Assembly: GCF_032854445.1 (NCBI RefSeq)
Contig: NC_088302.1
Location: 32,271,979 to 32,335,978 of the forward strand
Reading direction: 5' to 3'
Length of the DNA stretch: 64,000 nt
Source of the DNA: Liolophura sinensis
Lineage: Eukaryota; Mollusca; Polyplacophora; Chitonida; Chitonidae
The notes below the pieces were generated by a model, which was not told the DNA's origin, did not search any database, and was given only the letters and a program-made list of their open reading frames with translations. Within the stretch, counting starts at the first letter, position 1, and every line of letters starts with the position of its first letter. The position numbers were made by a program, and so were the translations under genes. This document shows positions 62,801 through 64,000 of the stretch, one piece after another.

Positions 62801-63721
62801 TCATGATGTCACACGCTCACCTGGATTAGCGCACACCCTATCCCTTCTGTGATGACCTTCAGCTCGTTAGGAAGCCGTCTGACACGTGTCGTATGCAGAG
62901 CGAATTTGTTCGCGTCTACAATCTGATACTTTTGATTAAATCTGTTGCCTTGAACAATACACGTTAGATTAGTCTTAGGTCGATAAGCCTTGGAGCTGTA
63001 AAGAGCTATGGCCTGAAGGGCAACAACAGTATCCTGTAAAATAAAGATTGAGCTTGATAAGAACACCATTCTGGTTGACTTGATCTGTGTATTTCTGAGA
63101 CAAAGATCTGAAGAACACTGGGGAGCAAACACACAGTTCATTTCCCTTTATTTGAAATTGTATACATCATTAATAGCACACTGTCTGTGAAAGTGAAAAA
63201 GCATTTGAAACGTTTCTTTTTTATTTAGTTGATACAGTTGGGAAAACTAAGCAAGCCTGTAGAGGCTTCAATTAGCTGAGCTGAAATCATCATAACCACA
63301 TATCAGCTAAGCATAAATTAGAATGCACGAAACTTCCAAAATTGAAGTCATTTTGTAACTCAATATTTCAGCATTTATTGACATAATTTTTGGAGTTTCA
63401 TGTTCAGTTACAAAATAATTTCAATTTTCCGTGTTTAATATTGAGTTACAAAACGATTTCAGTTTTCGGAGTTTTATGTATCTTGAGTTTCACGTACCTG
63501 GGTTGACACAAATCCGCCTTCAGCGTTCCTCTGCTTTGTCAACCACTGAACCACTGGTCTAGCTAGCATTATACTATTAGGTTGGTTCCCGCTGATATAG
63601 GCCAGCAGAGCATACGACGTCATTTCCACCTCCAGCGCTGGCGCGTGACCGTAAGGTTCCCGCCACGAGTTGCTCGCTTTAGCAGCAGGAGTTGTCTTTC
63701 TTTCCCAGTGAAGAAGACCGT
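50869..63721 (-). CDS. Thioester-containing protein (A2M/C3/CPAMD8-like), C-terminal 12 exons, runs off right edge
   Basis: Exons 63721-63498, 63033-62821, 61764-61637, 61326-61236, 60883-60809, 60551-60449, 59896-59660, 59594-59532, 57954-57908, 52098-52029, 51709-51563 and 51005-50869 join in one frame to 510 residues plus TGA. EMTSYALLAYISGN, VVQWLTKQRNAEGGFVSTQ and DTVVALQAIALYSS are the end of the thioester (TED) domain. The next exons match CUB and the receptor-binding MG8 domain (SNMAIVEVKMVTGWVPIKET; HVKVYDYYETG). A Pro-rich linker and a Lys-rich piece (VKKLKAAKEKQKQTEK) follow. The end is a netrin-like (NTR/C345C) module with CPVCVEERPDDYPQRYCSAQ, CQCDVLKQKG and a last Cys four codons from the end. 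Such proteins bind targets covalently or trap proteases in body fluid. MG8 is closest in style to A2M/CD109/CPAMD8, while the NTR end recalls C3. The thioester Cys-Gly-Glu-Gln site and any anaphylatoxin lie outside, so the subfamily stays open. Confidence 0.88.
52200..53073. mobile_element. 874-bp long-inverted-repeat element (MULE-like or foldback)
   Basis: The two arms, about 52200-52520 and 52800-53073, are imperfect reverse complements over nearly 300 bp (ATAGGTGGC at one end, GCCACCTAT at the other; shared inner block CGACGTTCGTTC). GATTCAAAGC flanks both ends (52190-52199 and 53074-53083), a 10-bp target duplication. Long arms plus a 9-10 bp duplication fit non-autonomous Mutator-like elements. 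The centre (about 52520-52800) is non-coding. It sits in the 5.8-kb intron between the thioester protein's exons 57954-57908 and 52098-52029. Confidence 0.85.
53199..53445 (-). repeat. SINE family A, full length with target-site duplication
   Basis: Read on minus it starts GGGGCCTCCGTGGCTCAGTT at 53445 (A box), has GTGAGTTCAAGTCCAGCTC as B box and ends with the CACCAATCAAATAAAT-type tail at 53199. The flanks TTGACCAATATT (53187-53198) and TTGAACAATATT (53446-53457) are an almost perfect 12-bp duplication, so insertion is fairly recent. Confidence 0.93.
54308..54575. mobile_element. MITE, family M2, diverged copy
   Basis: Left arm TAATCTGTTAAATTTAACAG, AAAGTCTGTTGTCTGAGTG; right arm ends TTTATTTGAGTG. 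It is the same element as 57513-57767, sharing the ends and the internal GCTAGAATGTATTCTG-like block. The first bases of the left end are lost. Confidence 0.75.
55795..57065. repeat. 29-bp hairpin satellite, ~43 units, 261-bp higher-order period
   Basis: The unit, about AAAACCACTGAAAGCGGTAC then CTGACAAGT, repeats head to tail without spacers. Many units contain ACCGCTGAAAGCGGT, a perfect 6-bp stem with a GAA loop; others keep a shorter or mismatched stem. Rare variants such as CTGAGCGAGGTAT recur 261 bp apart (55904 and 56164; nine units), and neighbouring variants follow the same order. Because 29 is not a multiple of three, three units make a 29-residue periodic frame, and all minus-strand frames stay open for up to about 88 codons. 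It lies in the 5.8-kb intron of the thioester-protein gene. Confidence 0.96.
57513..57767. mobile_element. MITE, family M2, with ~50-bp terminal inverted repeats
   Basis: It begins CACTCAAAAAATTAATCCGT and ends with the reverse complement pattern GGATTAATC...GAGTG; the arms also share TAACAGAAAG(T/C)CT(A/G)TTGTCTGAGTG. It is 255 bp and non-coding. The target duplication is not clear. Confidence 0.85.
58020..58143 (-). repeat. SINE family A tail fragment followed by (CA)n
   Basis: TTTATTTAACGCCGTACTCA, AGAATTTTTCGCTTACGTGA is a family A 3' end on minus (58020-58085). A CA/CG microsatellite (58087-58143) follows directly. Confidence 0.75.
58908..59009. repeat. 34-bp tandem repeat, three units
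   Basis: Three units of CCTGTTATACACTCTCCCTA plus CTACAGTATCACAG occur at 58908, 58942 and 58976, with 2-5 differences. They lie in the intron between exons 59594-59532 and 57954-57908. Confidence 0.9.
59096..59359 (+). repeat. SINE family A, full length, young copy
   Basis: A 264-bp element: head GGGGCCTCCGTGGCTCAGTT (A box), GTGAGTTCAAGTCCAACTC (B box), a body with GGCCGTATGTGGGAAGGTCT and CGTATAAGTGAAATATTCTT, and a 3' end CACCAATC plus an A run. The flanks AATTAGGATGTT at 59084-59095 and 59360-59371 are identical. It is the reference copy for family A here. Confidence 0.96.
61015..61175 (+). repeat. SINE family A, 5'-truncated, thioester-gene intron
   Basis: GGATGGTTGTGGGTTCTCCT, ACCATAATGCTGGCCGCCGT, GTAAACACCAACCAAAC and an AATAAATAAA tail match the 3' two thirds of family A. 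Its near end lies about 60 bp from the exon at 61326-61236. Confidence 0.85.
62045..62645. repeat. Duplicated ~145-bp segment flanking a MITE (M1) carrying a SINE fragment
   Basis: Segments 62050-62200 and about 62495-62645 are about 85-90% alike (shared CGATCGCATATTGTC, ACAGTGAGAGAGA, AAGACCATGACCCGG). Between them lies an M1 MITE copy (about 62205-62485: CTTAAGTCAAAAC... GATCTCAGGGCG) split by a family A 3' fragment at 62218-62295. All of it sits in the intron between exons 63033-62821 and 61764-61637. Confidence 0.75.
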
Positions 63722-64000
63722 CTGGAAGTATGTTATCAACAGAAGTTAATAAAATTTAATGTTTCTGGTAGTTTTATGTTCAGGAAGCCATTATTCTTAC
63801 CATATTCCTGGCGACTTTTTATTCTTGGATTCTTGGCGTACTTTAAACGTCGAGCGTTAAACGAATAAAAGTGGACATTATCATTAAGACACAATTTGAA
63901 TGTCCATAAAGAGGTAAAAATCAAACCGTCATCAAGCAGTCCTTCACTGTTTCAGTGGAGACTATCGAATCCATCCAAATGAGAAACACTCATCAACTTA
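63722..64000. other. Intron of the thioester-protein gene
   Basis: No further exon of the thioester domain is visible to the right edge. The short minus-strand open frame here does not match the family and has no fitting splice sites. Confidence 0.6.

Noticed and set aside
63800-64000. A further thioester-protein exon at the right edge
   Set aside because: All minus-strand frames contain stops close together, and no acceptor/donor pair gives family-like sequence.

Overview
This 64-kb window is nuclear DNA from an animal, most likely a mollusc or another lophotrochozoan. Genes are split by GT-AG introns and the background is AT-rich. tRNA-derived SINEs recur throughout, with tails of AATA, ACTC or ATTC repeats like those I associate with molluscan genomes. 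The species cannot be named from the sequence. Five host genes can be supported. All exon joins below were made by hand from splice sites and reading phase.

Region by region: (1) 120-5323, minus: the 5' seven exons of a gene with an N-terminal PUB (p97-binding) domain and a coiled coil, continuing past the left edge. (2) 5713-12959, plus: a complete nine-exon FAM47/FAM47E-like gene of 445 residues, head to head with the PUB gene across a 389-bp shared promoter. (3) 13.0-25.3 kb: no convincing host gene. It holds a repeat array with RFX X-box-like palindromes, SINE fragments, a MITE-like element, several minisatellites, a nine-unit 121-bp satellite and a decayed pogo/Jerky-type transposase. 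(4) 25367-31699, minus: a complete four-exon TRMT9B (KIAA1456)-like methyltransferase of 784 residues, with SINEs and a degenerate THAP-domain fragment in its introns. (5) 31.8-47.3 kb: mostly gene-free with dispersed repeats, a CpG-bearing patch near 43.4 kb and a possible MULE-like fragment near 45.2 kb. (6) 47343-48584, plus: an intronless ankyrin-repeat protein with a predicted N-myristoylation signal and a C-terminal SOCS box. (7) 50869-63721 and beyond the right edge, minus: the last twelve visible exons (510 residues) of an alpha-2-macroglobulin/complement C3-superfamily thioester protein. They run from the end of the thioester domain through the receptor-binding (MG8) domain to a C-terminal netrin-like (C345C) module. 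Its introns carry a long inverted-repeat element with a 10-bp target duplication, a 29-bp hairpin satellite, two copies of one MITE and two SINEs with clear target-site duplications.

The genes do not form an obvious pathway. The tightest functional unit is the divergent PUB/FAM47E pair. The thioester protein (humoral immunity) and the ANK-SOCS protein (a likely ubiquitin-ligase substrate receptor) are convergent neighbours separated by a 40-bp minisatellite with a 120-bp higher-order period. The most unusual material is non-coding: the hairpin satellite, the X-box array and the long inverted-repeat element.
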